This document shows positions 48,930 through 56,965 of a stretch of DNA of 64,000 bases, one piece after another. Position 1 is the first letter of the stretch. Every line of letters starts with the position of its first letter. The position numbers and the translations under genes were made by a program. The notes beneath the pieces are model-generated. The model did not search any database. It was not told where the DNA came from and saw only the letters and a list, made by a program, of their open reading frames with translations. The stretch comes from an uncultured Collinsella sp. (lineage in GTDB: Bacteria > Actinomycetota > Coriobacteriia > Coriobacteriales > Coriobacteriaceae). Where the stretch lies: positions 1 through 64,000 of the forward strand of contig CABUPH010000005.1 in assembly GCA_902493375.1 (NCBI GenBank), in the 5' to 3' direction.

Positions 48930-51152
48930 ATGAAGATCATCAAGCGCAGCGGCACCGAGGTTGTCTTTGACATCGATAAGATCGTCAATGCCATCCGTGC
49001 CGCAAACTTGGAGGTCGAGGAGAGCTCTCGTCTTACCGACCGCCAGGTGGTTTACGCGGCGCAAAACGTCGCCGAGGCATGCGAGAACGCGGGCCACACT
49101 GTTTCGGTCGAGGAGATTCAGGATTTGGTCGAGGACGAGATTATGCGTCTCGACTGCTACGAGGTTGCCCGCCACTACATCATCTATCGCTATGTTCAGA
49201 GCCTGAAGCGTCAGAAGAACACGACCGATGACAAGATCCTGTCGCTGATCGAGTGCAACAACGAAGAGGTTAAGCAGGAGAACTCCAACAAGAACCCGAC
49301 CGTCAATTCCGTTCAGCGTGACTACATGGCCGGCGAGATCTCCAAGGACCTGACTCAGCGTGTGCTGCTGCCCCAAGAGATCGTGGATGCCCATAATGAG
49401 GGCCTGATCCATTTCCACGATTCGGATTACTTTGCCCAGCACATGCACAACTGCGACCTGGTGAACCTGGAGGACATGCTCCAGAACGGCACCGTTATCT
49501 CGGGCACGCTGATCGAGAAGCCGCACAGCTTCTCGACCGCCTGCAACATCGCGACGCAGATTATCGCTCAGGTTGCTTCCTCCCAGTACGGCGGCCAGTC
49601 GATTTCGCTGACCCATCTTGCTCCGTTTGTTGAGGTGAGCCGTCAAAAGATTCGCGGCGAGGTCGCCCGCGAGCTCGAGGAGCTCGGCGTTTCCGCATCT
49701 CCCGAAAAGGTCCGCGAGGTTGTTGAGGACCGCCTGCGTGACGAGATCCGTCGCGGCGTTCAGACGATTCAGTATCAGGTCGTGACCCTTATGACCACCA
49801 ACGGCCAGGCGCCGTTCGTGACGGTCTTTATGTATCTCAATGAGGCCCGTACGCCTCAGGAGAAGCACGACCTTGCCATGATCGTGGAGGAGACGCTTCG
49901 CCAGCGCTACGAGGGCGTTAAGAACGAGGCCGGCGTGTGGATTACCCCGGCATTCCCCAAGCTCATCTATGTACTCGAGGACGATAACGTTCACGAGAAT
50001 TCCCCGTACTTCTACCTGACCCAGCTGGCTGCTAAGTGCACCGCCAAGCGCATGGTGCCCGACTACATCTCCGAGAAGAAGATGCGCGAGCTCAAGCTGT
50101 CGAAGGGCGAGACCGCGGGCAACGGCGACTGCTATACCTGCATGGGTTGCCGCAGCTTCCTGACGCCCGACCGCTCCGGTAACGGATTTAACAACGTGGC
50201 CAACGCGCTGAACTATGACCCGAACAAGCCCAAGTACTACGGTCGCTTTAACCAGGGCGTTGTGACCATCAACCTGCCCGATGTCGCGCTGAGCTCGCAT
50301 CAGGACATGGACAAGTTCTGGAAGATCTTCGACGAGCGCCTTGAGCTGTGCCACCGCGCCCTGCTGTGCCGTCATGAGCGTCTGATGGGTACGCTTTCGG
50401 ATGCCGCACCGATTCTTTGGCAGTACGGCGCCCTCGCCCGCCTGAAGAAGGGCGAGACGATCGACAAGCTGCTCGTGGGCGGTTACTCCACCATTAGTCT
50501 GGGTTATGCCGGCCTGTACGAGTGCGTCAAGTACATGACGGGCCACAGCCACACCGAGAAGGAGGGCACGCCCTTTGCCATGGCCGTCATGCAGCGCATG
50601 AACGACAAGTGCGCCGAGTGGAAGGCCGAAAGCGATATTGACTTCTCGCTGTACGGTACCCCGCTTGAGTCGACGACCTACAAGTTCGCCAAGTGCCTGC
50701 AGCGTCGTTTTGGCATCATCCCGGGCGTGACGGACAAGGGCTACATCACCAACAGCTACCACGTCCATGTGTCCGAGGAGATCGATGCCTTCGACAAGCT
50801 TAAGTTTGAGGGCATGTTCCAGCAGCTTTCGCCGGGCGGTGCCATCTCCTACGTCGAGGTTCCCAACATGCAGGACAACCTCAAGGCTGTCATTCGCGTG
50901 ATGCAGTACATCTACGACAACATCATGTACGCTGAGCTCAACACCAAGAGCGACTACTGCCAGGTGTGCGGCTACGACGGTGAGATCAAGATTGTCGAGG
51001 ATGACGGCAAGCTGGTGTGGGAGTGCCCCAACTGCGGCAACCGCGATCAGGAGAAGATGAATGTCGCCCGTCGTACGTGCGGCTACATCGGTACCCAATT
51101 CTGGAACCAGGGCCGAACCGAGGAGATCCGCGACCGCGTGCTGCATCTCTAA
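48930..51152 (+). CDS. nrdD: Anaerobic ribonucleoside-triphosphate reductase
   Basis: Class III, glycyl-radical ribonucleotide reductase that makes dNTPs without oxygen. The 740-residue protein has an N-terminal ATP-cone (IIKRSGTEVVFDIDKIVNAI) for allosteric control, and the family segments HNCDLVNLEDML and GDCYTCMGCRSFL. A C-terminal zinc ribbon (CQVCGYDG, CPNCGN) is present, and the glycyl radical loop RRTCGYIGTQFW lies close to the end. ATG 48930 is preceded by AGAGG. The activase nrdG lies downstream, separated by 426 bases that contain a long hairpin. Confidence 0.96.
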   Translation: MKIIKRSGTEVVFDIDKIVNAIRAANLEVEESSRLTDRQVVYAAQNVAEACENAGHTVSVEEIQDLVEDEIMRLDCYEVARHYIIYRYVQSLKRQKNTTDDKILSLIECNNEEVKQENSNKNPTVNSVQRDYMAGEISKDLTQRVLLPQEIVDAHNEGLIHFHDSDYFAQHMHNCDLVNLEDMLQNGTVISGTLIEKPHSFSTACNIATQIIAQVASSQYGGQSISLTHLAPFVEVSRQKIRGEVARELEELGVSASPEKVREVVEDRLRDEIRRGVQTIQYQVVTLMTTNGQAPFVTVFMYLNEARTPQEKHDLAMIVEETLRQRYEGVKNEAGVWITPAFPKLIYVLEDDNVHENSPYFYLTQLAAKCTAKRMVPDYISEKKMRELKLSKGETAGNGDCYTCMGCRSFLTPDRSGNGFNNVANALNYDPNKPKYYGRFNQGVVTINLPDVALSSHQDMDKFWKIFDERLELCHRALLCRHERLMGTLSDAAPILWQYGALARLKKGETIDKLLVGGYSTISLGYAGLYECVKYMTGHSHTEKEGTPFAMAVMQRMNDKCAEWKAESDIDFSLYGTPLESTTYKFAKCLQRRFGIIPGVTDKGYITNSYHVHVSEEIDAFDKLKFEGMFQQLSPGGAISYVEVPNMQDNLKAVIRVMQYIYDNIMYAELNTKSDYCQVCGYDGEIKIVEDDGKLVWECPNCGNRDQEKMNVARRTCGYIGTQFWNQGRTEEIRDRVLHL

Positions 51153-51578
51153 TACCGCTCCGGGGCTGAGCCGGGAGGGCCGCTTGGGCATTTGCTCGCT
51201 ATTTCGGACAGTCCTGGCTCACGACGGAGGCGCCACTGGCGCCTCCTGTTCGTGTGGAACTCATATCGAGCAAAGGTCCGGGGCCTCGCTACGGGGCAGC
51301 CAAGTTGACGTAGCGGAGATGCAGCTCGCGGTCTGCTCACTCCTCGAAGTTCTTAGCGGAAATGAGTTGACTTACAACAACGCTTTGCTTGTGATGGCGG
51401 TTGAGCTGCAACAAAGTTTTTATTGGACCTCGAACCCTATACTCGATGTTCGCTTCGTTCATTGAGTTACCCTTTGCATGAGGCCGGGACATATCGTCCC
51501 GCCCGCAGTTTCGCAGGCCGAAGGCCGAGAATGTTTGAGGACGGGATGATATGTCCCGGCCTCCCGGGAGAGTTACCT
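51153..51578. other. Non-coding region between nrdD and nrdG
   Basis: 426 bases. A perfect 9-bp hairpin (GGAGGCGCC / GGCGCCTCC at 51226-51246) follows nrdD without a T run. Then comes about 230 bases with nothing recognised, and finally hairpin element C just ahead of the nrdG ribosome site. Short open frames here have no ribosome site. Confidence 0.6.
51480..51563. repeat. Long hairpin element C (family of A and B)
   Basis: The outer arms 51480-51500 and 51543-51563 pair over 21 positions with one G-T wobble (starts GAGGCCGGGACATATC, ends GATATGTCCCGGCCTC). Inside are GCCCGCAG (51501-51508) and ATGTTTGAGGAC (51531-51542), matching the linkers of B in the same orientation. The inner stem is shorter and imperfect (CAGGCC GAA GGCCGAG). 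It ends 16 bases before the nrdG start. Confidence 0.85.
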
Positions 51579-52160
51579 ATGAACTACGCGAACATTAAGT
51601 ATTTCGACATTGCTGATGGAGAAGGCGTTCGTACTTCTCTGTTTGTGAGCGGGTGCCGTCGTGGGTGCAAGAACTGCTTTAACTCTGTCGCGTGGGACTT
51701 TGCTGCGGGCGAGCCCTTTAATCGTGCCGTCGAGGACAAAATTATCGAGAGTCTCGACCATCCCTTTATCGATGGCCTGACGATTCTGGGCGGCGAGCCT
51801 ATGGAACCCGAGAATCAGGCGGGGCTCGTTGAGTTTATCGAGCGTGTTCGCGCGGCCTATCCAGCGGGGTCAGGAAAGACCATTTGGTGTTTTACCGGCG
51901 ACGTGCTCGAGGAGCTTATGCCGGGTGGTCGTCACCATACCGAGGTGACGGACCGTATCCTTGCCTGCCTCGATATGTTGGTGGATGGCCCGTTTGTTCA
52001 GGATCTGTACGATATCTCATTGCGCTTTAGGGGCTCGAGTAACCAGCGTGTGATCGATATGAACGCTACGCGCGACCGCGCTGTGCGTGAGGGTGTTGCG
52101 CTTTGCGACGCTGTGGAGCTTTGGCGGGACGATCCAGTCTATTCGACCCATACTATGTAG
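51579..52160 (+). CDS. nrdG: Anaerobic ribonucleotide reductase activating protein
   Basis: Radical-SAM activase that installs the glycyl radical on NrdD. The 193-residue protein has the cluster motif CRRGCKNC (C-x3-C-x2-C), a GGEP motif (ILGGEPMEPEN) for SAM binding and DGPFVQDLYD near the end. ATG 51579 has CGGGAGAG upstream. That site follows directly on element C, so folding of the element may influence translation. Confidence 0.94.
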   Translation: MNYANIKYFDIADGEGVRTSLFVSGCRRGCKNCFNSVAWDFAAGEPFNRAVEDKIIESLDHPFIDGLTILGGEPMEPENQAGLVEFIERVRAAYPAGSGKTIWCFTGDVLEELMPGGRHHTEVTDRILACLDMLVDGPFVQDLYDISLRFRGSSNQRVIDMNATRDRAVREGVALCDAVELWRDDPVYSTHTM

Positions 52161-52226
52161 CTTGTGGTCGATGCCGAAGGACGTGGTACCATAGCGCGAA
52201 CGTGAAATCGGAAAAGTGAGGCCCAG

Positions 52227-52784
52227 ATGGTCGATCAGGAAAAAGTCGAGGCCGCCATTAAGCTGTTGCTTGAAGGTATAGGCGAGGACCCAACTCGCGA
52301 GGGCCTGCTGGAGACCCCGGCGCGCGTTGCCCGTATGTATGGTGAGATCGCCGGCGGTATGGACCAGAGTGCCGAGGAGCACCTGTCCAAAACCTTTGCC
52401 GTCGCTTCGAACGATTTGGTTATCGAGCGCGACATCACGTTCTACTCGCTGTGTGAACATCATCTGCTGCCGTTTTATGGCAAGGCTGCGATCGGCTATA
52501 TCCCTAACGGTCGCGTGGCGGGTCTGTCTAAGCTCGCTCGCACGGTTGAGGTCTATGCCCGTCGTCTGCAGCTGCAGGAGCAGCTGTGTGCGCAGGTTGC
52601 CGACGCTCTCATGGATTATCTCGCTCCCCAGGGAGCGATTGTGCTCATGGAAGCCGAGCATATGTGCATGACCATGCGCGGCGTGCAAAAGCCTGGCACC
52701 AAGACCGTGACGCTCGCTCGCCGCGGCGTCTTTGAGACCGATCCCGCGCTCGAGGAGCGTTTCTTTAGGATGCTGGGCCGCTAA
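52227..52784 (+). CDS. folE: GTP cyclohydrolase I
   Basis: First enzyme of tetrahydrofolate synthesis, converting GTP to dihydroneopterin triphosphate. The 185-residue protein has the zinc and active-site motifs SLCEHHLLPF (Cys, His), a KLARTVEVYARRLQ helix and EAEHMCMTMRG. The ATG follows GTGAGG. A weak promoter (TTGTGG, 19 bases, TACCAT) lies at 52162-52192. It leads a small pterin operon with an HD-domain gene and folB. Confidence 0.95.
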   Translation: MVDQEKVEAAIKLLLEGIGEDPTREGLLETPARVARMYGEIAGGMDQSAEEHLSKTFAVASNDLVIERDITFYSLCEHHLLPFYGKAAIGYIPNGRVAGLSKLARTVEVYARRLQLQEQLCAQVADALMDYLAPQGAIVLMEAEHMCMTMRGVQKPGTKTVTLARRGVFETDPALEERFFRMLGR

Positions 52785-52786
52785 CC

Positions 52787-53368
52787 ATGAGAGTCGTCAA
52801 CGACTTTACATCGAAGACCGATGAGGGGACGTCGCGTCGCGGCTTTATGGCTTCGGGCCTGACTCCCTTTGGTGCCATGCCTCGCATTGATTACATTTGT
52901 GCCAACGGGCTGTTCCGGCGGCACCTGGGCAACATTGCACAGTTGGAATCGGGGCGCATCTTCTGCCGCCACGGTATTGACCATCTGCTCGATGTCGCTC
53001 GCATTATGTGGATCAAGAATCTCGAGGAACAGCTCGAATTTGACCGCGAGGTCGTCTACGCCACGGCACTTCTTCACGATATCGGCAAAGATGAACAGTA
53101 TGAATCGGGTATATCCCATGATGTTGCGAGCGAACGCGTCGCTGATGCGATTCTCGGCGGTATGCCCGATGACGTGGCGTTTGAGCCGGCCGATGCCGCA
53201 GCCATTAAGACGGCCATTCTGGGCCATCGAAAGCTGCGCGTGAACAGCCAACCGCTTGAGCGTCTGCTCTATGCGGCCGACAAAGTGTCGCGCGCCTGCT
53301 TTGCATGCCCCGCGCGCAATGCTTGCAACTGGAGCGATGATAAAAAGAACCTGTCGATTCGCGTGTAG
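52787..53368 (+). CDS. HD-domain metal-dependent phosphohydrolase
   Basis: A 193-residue protein with an HD fold from about residue 45: H in FCRHGIDHLLDV, the HD pair in ALLHDIGKDEQY, and the last Asp in LLYAADKVSR. A Cys-rich tail (CFACPARNAC) follows. The substrate is unknown. Lying two bases after folE and before folB, it could remove phosphate from a pterin intermediate, a step often lacking a known enzyme, but this is only contextual. The ribosome site for ATG 52787 is weak, so coupling to folE is likely. Confidence 0.75.
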   Translation: MRVVNDFTSKTDEGTSRRGFMASGLTPFGAMPRIDYICANGLFRRHLGNIAQLESGRIFCRHGIDHLLDVARIMWIKNLEEQLEFDREVVYATALLHDIGKDEQYESGISHDVASERVADAILGGMPDDVAFEPADAAAIKTAILGHRKLRVNSQPLERLLYAADKVSRACFACPARNACNWSDDKKNLSIRV

Positions 53369-53411
53369 TTAGTTTGCGCGGCCGGGGTTCTAAACGAAGG
53401 AGACGATCGCG

Positions 53412-53897
53412 ATGAGCAACAAGAAACTGCCCGAGAATGCAACCAAGACTGAAGGCGCCGAGCTCGCCCGCCGTGGAAGGGGCGAAATATCCACCGCAAC
53501 GGCGGTACCTCACGTGAGCTATGACGACCTGCGCCATGCCGATCGTATTGTCATCGATGGCCTTGAGGTCTTTGCCAACCACGGCGTATATCCCGAGGAG
53601 AACGCGCTGGGCCAGAAGTTCATCGTGTCTCTGGTGCTCTATGCCGACCTGCGTGCAGCGGGGGAGCACGATAACCTGGACGCCTCGATTGACTACGGCT
53701 CGGTGTGCCACGATGTCGATGGCTATCTGCGCGAGCATACGTTTAAGCTCATCGAGGCTGCAGCCGAGGGTGTGGCCCAGATGCTGCTACGTCGTTACCC
53801 CCTGCTGCTTGGCGTGCACGTTAAGCTCGATAAGCCTTGGGCGCCCGTTGGTCTTCCCCTGGCAAGCTGCGGTGTCGAGATCGAGCGCGTGCGCTAA
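53412..53897 (+). CDS. folB: Dihydroneopterin aldolase
   Basis: Cleaves dihydroneopterin to 6-hydroxymethyl-dihydropterin and glycolaldehyde. The 161-residue protein has the family core from about residue 43: IVIDGLEVFANHGVYPEENALGQKFIVSL, ASIDYGSVCHDV, FKLIEAAAEGVAQ and LDKPWAPVG. About 40 N-terminal residues are extra compared with typical FolB and look unstructured. GAAGGAGA precedes ATG 53412. A later start is possible but lacks such a site. Confidence 0.9.
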   Translation: MSNKKLPENATKTEGAELARRGRGEISTATAVPHVSYDDLRHADRIVIDGLEVFANHGVYPEENALGQKFIVSLVLYADLRAAGEHDNLDASIDYGSVCHDVDGYLREHTFKLIEAAAEGVAQMLLRRYPLLLGVHVKLDKPWAPVGLPLASCGVEIERVR

Positions 53898-53903
53898 CCG
53901 GTT

Positions 53904-54680
53904 CTAATATGTCTCTATGGGTGGCTGCTTGAGCCGCTGGGACAGTGCTCTATTGTTGGGGCAGTATGTGTCGAGCAGGACGTGGAACCGCTGGTTGTGG
54001 CTTGGCTCGAGCAAGTGGACGAGCTCGTGGGCGACAACCATGTCGAGACATTCGATGGGATAGGCGGCAAGTTCGCGTGCGATGCGAATGGCTCCGGTCT
54101 TGGGCGTGCATGATCCCCAGCGCGTTTTCATGCCGCGCACGGAAACGCGGGATACGGCGACACCCATTGTGATTTCGTATGCGTGCACCATATCACGCAG
54201 CGCCGATGTGACTTCGGACGTATAGAGCTGGTCGATGTGGGCTTGGAGCTCATCGGACGTTAGGCCGTCGAGGATTGCGCGCCGCTTGGCCTGTGGGCCT
54301 TCGTCCGATTCATCGGTACCCATAAAACTTGCGAAGGTGGCCTGTTTGGGTCGCGGTGCGGGTGATGCAAAGTTGTGATCGAGTGCATCCTGTACCGTGA
54401 TGGGCTTGCCCCAAAGTGCAATGATGGACGAGGGACTGAGCGGCTCTCGCGCCGTCGCCTGACGTCGCTCACGCTGGGCAAGTCGGCTGATAATCCAGGC
54501 GCTGTTGCGCTTCACAAACGCTTCGATACGCTCGCGGGTGGCGCCGAGCGGTGCGCTGGCGTGGACCTCACCGCTCGATGTGACGCGTAGGTTGAAGTTT
54601 TTGACGCGCTTTTTGGTAACGACGACGGGGAAGGGCGTCCCATCCGGTCGGGATACGGAAATCGTAAACTGCTGCGTCAA
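53904..54680 (-). CDS. YgjP-like metallopeptidase-fold protein
   Basis: A 258-residue protein of the YgjP/WLM-like family (formerly DUF45). The zinc motif is VVAHELVHLLEPSHNQRF (HExxH plus a downstream His), preceded by MKTRWGSCTPKTGAIRIARELA, which is diagnostic of the family. Function in bacteria is poorly defined. The TTG at 54680 is chosen as start because GAAGGA precedes it and it avoids overlapping the dipeptidase gene upstream. The open frame could reach 54761. It is convergent with folB, 6 bases away. Confidence 0.8.
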   Translation of the reverse strand: MTQQFTISVSRPDGTPFPVVVTKKRVKNFNLRVTSSGEVHASAPLGATRERIEAFVKRNSAWIISRLAQRERRQATAREPLSPSSIIALWGKPITVQDALDHNFASPAPRPKQATFASFMGTDESDEGPQAKRRAILDGLTSDELQAHIDQLYTSEVTSALRDMVHAYEITMGVAVSRVSVRGMKTRWGSCTPKTGAIRIARELAAYPIECLDMVVAHELVHLLEPSHNQRFHVLLDTYCPNNRALSQRLKQPPIETY

Positions 54681-54738
54681 AAGTGGTCCTTCAGATTGGG
54701 GGCGGGCCGGTATGCCGACCCGCTCAAGGGATGTGAAA

Positions 54739-55752
54739 TTAATAACGCTCGAAGAAGTCAAGCGCGTTGTCGCTGCAGAGCTTTTGCATCACGGTCTTGC
54801 CAAAATGCTTGGAAAGCATGTTCTGGAACTCGGGCATCTTGCTGGCATCGGAGAGGAAAGCGGGCACAGTGGCGCCGTCCCAGTCGCCGCCGAGCGCGAT
54901 GACGTCCTCGCCGCCCAGGTCGAGCCAGTGCTCGATATGTGCCGCCAGCTGGTCGAAGGTGACGTCTGCGGCGGTCTTGTCGGTTGCGTCGTTGGAAAGG
55001 AACTCGCTGCAGTAGTTGAGGCCGACGATACCACCCATGTCGCGAATGGTGCGGAACTGGTCGTCGGTGAGGTTGCGCTTGACGCCGCAAACCGCACGGG
55101 AGTTGGAGTGGCTGGCGACGAAGGGACGTGTGGCACGGGCGGCGACCTCGTCAAAGCACTCATCGTTGAGGTGGGAGACGTCGAGTACCATGCCGGCATG
55201 CTCCATCTGCGTAAGTGCCTCGATGCCGGCGGCGGTGAGGCCGGCGTGGGTGTCGTGGCCGCTCGCGAGCGGTCCCTGCGCGTTCCAGCTGAGTGACGAC
55301 ATAAGCACGCCCAGGTTCTTAAGCACCTCGATCAGCGCGGGGTCCTCGGCAAAGAACGTGGCGTTTTCGATGGTGTGGATGCAGGCGACCTTGCCGTCTT
55401 TGAGCGCAGGGCGAATGTCTGCCGCGCTGTGTACGTTGACCATGCGGTCGTGGTTGAGCATTGCCTGGCCGCTCATGTGCGCCATGATCTGCGCCTGGAA
55501 GCGCGCGGCGTGGGCGGTGGGAATCTCATCGGGGACAAACGTGGCGAAGCACTGTGCCCACGGCGTGTTGCCGATCTTTGCGAGCGAGATGGCGCAGGCG
55601 TTGCCCTCGATGAGGTCGAAATCTTGCGGATGCGTTTCGTCGCCGGGGAAATAACCGTCGGTGCCGGCGGTAAAGCGCAGGTCGAGATCGAGCGTGGCCC
55701 AGCCGATGCGGTCGGCGGTGTCGCAGTGTAGGTCAAATACGGGATATGCCAT
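54739..55752 (-). CDS. Membrane dipeptidase (peptidase M19)
   Basis: A 337-residue zinc dipeptidase of the renal dipeptidase family. It splits a wide range of dipeptides, including those with D-residues. Motifs: VFDLHCDT (first metal ligands), MVLDVSHLNDECF, VASHSNSRAV, and ALGGDWDG near the end. There is no signal peptide, so it is cytosolic here. It would suit the products of the oligopeptide transporter. ATG 55752 is preceded by GGAGGAA. Confidence 0.9.
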   Translation of the reverse strand: MAYPVFDLHCDTADRIGWATLDLDLRFTAGTDGYFPGDETHPQDFDLIEGNACAISLAKIGNTPWAQCFATFVPDEIPTAHAARFQAQIMAHMSGQAMLNHDRMVNVHSAADIRPALKDGKVACIHTIENATFFAEDPALIEVLKNLGVLMSSLSWNAQGPLASGHDTHAGLTAAGIEALTQMEHAGMVLDVSHLNDECFDEVAARATRPFVASHSNSRAVCGVKRNLTDDQFRTIRDMGGIVGLNYCSEFLSNDATDKTAADVTFDQLAAHIEHWLDLGGEDVIALGGDWDGATVPAFLSDASKMPEFQNMLSKHFGKTVMQKLCSDNALDFFERY

Positions 55753-55786
55753 GGTTCCTCCGGTTGCAGCGTTTCTTTGCAAACTG

Positions 55787-55814
55787 TCTTTGAATTGTAT
55801 GACTAGGGTATAGT
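55787..55814 (+). promoter_or_regulatory. Promoter of the FKBP-ureE genes
   Basis: TTGCAA and TATAGT are 16 bases apart, about 60 bases before the FKBP start. Confidence 0.6.
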
Positions 55815-55872
55815 TAGCGCCATATGTTCACGGCGGCCCGCGTTGTGCGCCGCCCTTATCACGGAGGTTACC

Positions 55873-56301
55873 ATGTCCAACCAGGGCAAGAAGGTCAAGA
55901 CTCATTATCGCGGCACGCTCGACGACGGCACGCAGTTCGATAGCTCCTACGATCGCGGCGAGCCACTGGAGTTCACCTGCGGCGCCGGTCAGATGATCAA
56001 GGGCTTTGACGCCGCCGTGGTCGACATGCAAGTGGGCGAGAAGAAGACCGTGCACATCCCGGCTGCCGATGCCTACGGCGAGCACAATCCCGAGATGGTC
56101 CTGACCTTCCCGGCCGAGCAGGTTCCCAACATCGAGCAGATCGAGAAGGGCATGAAGCTCTTCCTGTCCACGCCGAGCGGCATGCCCGTCCCTGCTGTGG
56201 TCATCGATGTAACGCCCGAGGCCGTGACGCTCGACGCCAACCACGAGCTGGCCGGCAAGGATCTCAACTTCGATATCGAACTCGTCGAGGTCGAGGACTA
56301 G
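55873..56301 (+). CDS. FKBP-type prolyl isomerase, SlyD-like
   Basis: A 142-residue peptidyl-prolyl cis-trans isomerase. The FKBP part is at both ends (VKTHYRGTLDDGTQFDSSY; GAGQMIKGFDAAVVDMQVGEKKTV; LDANHELAGKDLNFDIELVEVED). An insert-in-flap chaperone domain of about 50 residues lies between, as in SlyD. The His/Cys-rich nickel-binding tail of E. coli SlyD is missing. ACGGAGGT precedes ATG 55873. The next gene, ureE-like, starts 3 bases after its stop. Confidence 0.9.
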   Translation: MSNQGKKVKTHYRGTLDDGTQFDSSYDRGEPLEFTCGAGQMIKGFDAAVVDMQVGEKKTVHIPAADAYGEHNPEMVLTFPAEQVPNIEQIEKGMKLFLSTPSGMPVPAVVIDVTPEAVTLDANHELAGKDLNFDIELVEVED

Positions 56302-56304
56302 TTG

Positions 56305-56883
56305 ATGCCCGCGGACCTGGTATCTACGGAACGCTTGGGAAATCTCAACGACCCGTCCTATGAGCTTTTGCTTCGCCGGGAGCTGGGCGGCATCTTTGAG
56401 ATTGATGAGTTGTTGCTCGATTGGGACCAGGCTGATGCGCGCACGCTTGTGGGCGCGACGGAGCTGGGGCGCACAGTCGATGTTCGGCTGGATGGCGCTG
56501 GCGGAGAACGTCTCACCGACGGTGATGTACTTGCCGTCGATTGCTCCGGTACGCTGCCAGTGGCGGTTGTCGTACGTCTGCGCAGTGCCGAGGTCTATCT
56601 GGTCGAAGTCGACCGTATGGATCCAATCGCGCTCGCGTTTGTGTGCTGGGAGATCGGCAACGTCCATGCGCCGCTCTTTCGGGGTGACTCGGATGATCAT
56701 ATCGTGCGCATGTATACGCCGATGCAGCCGGTTTTGGGCCGCATGCTTCGGGGCATCGAGGGCGTGCGACTCTCGGTGGTCACCCGCGAACTCGATGCGG
56801 GCCGACGCTTTGCATCGAGCGCGGCGGATGTCGTTGTGAGTATGGCTCCAGACTTTACCATCGTAAAAAAGACGCGCGGTTAA
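56305..56883 (+). CDS. ureE: UreE-like nickel metallochaperone
   Basis: A 192-residue protein related to the urease accessory protein UreE, a dimeric nickel carrier. The C-terminal domain retains the key segment VCWEIGNVHAPLF, with the bridging His, and DDHIVRMYTPMQPVLGRMLRGIEGVRLSV. The N-terminal beta-domain (LTDGDVLAVDCSGTLPVAVVVRL) also fits. The His-rich tail of some UreE proteins is absent. No urease structural or other accessory genes are in this window, so its client is unknown. ATG 56305 is preferred over TTG 56302, and translation is probably coupled to the FKBP gene. Confidence 0.75.
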   Translation: MPADLVSTERLGNLNDPSYELLLRRELGGIFEIDELLLDWDQADARTLVGATELGRTVDVRLDGAGGERLTDGDVLAVDCSGTLPVAVVVRLRSAEVYLVEVDRMDPIALAFVCWEIGNVHAPLFRGDSDDHIVRMYTPMQPVLGRMLRGIEGVRLSVVTRELDAGRRFASSAADVVVSMAPDFTIVKKTRG

Positions 56884-56895
56884 CGTGCGTATGCG

Positions 56896-56936
56896 CAAGA
56901 CGGACTTTGAGGGGCAACCATTCAAAGTCCGTCTTG
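56896..56936. repeat. Perfect 15-bp inverted repeat between ureE and the HAD gene
   Basis: CAAGACGGACTTTGA and its exact complement surround an 11-base loop. There is no T run. It may stabilise or attenuate the message. Confidence 0.7.
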
Positions 56937-56965
56937 CTGCTGACGAGATGCTTTGGGGGAAGCGT

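Noticed and set aside
48725..48970. 81-codon frame in the nrdD leader
   Set aside because: No ribosome site, overlaps the nrdD start, and its composition is not protein-like.
51061..51465. 134-codon frame after nrdD
   Set aside because: Starts inside nrdD in another frame, runs through a hairpin, and has no ribosome site.
41436..51563. Kink-turn motif in the internal loops of elements A, B and C
   Set aside because: GA next to GG on one strand is suggestive, but the other strand (CCGCAG) does not supply the required bulge and GA pair.
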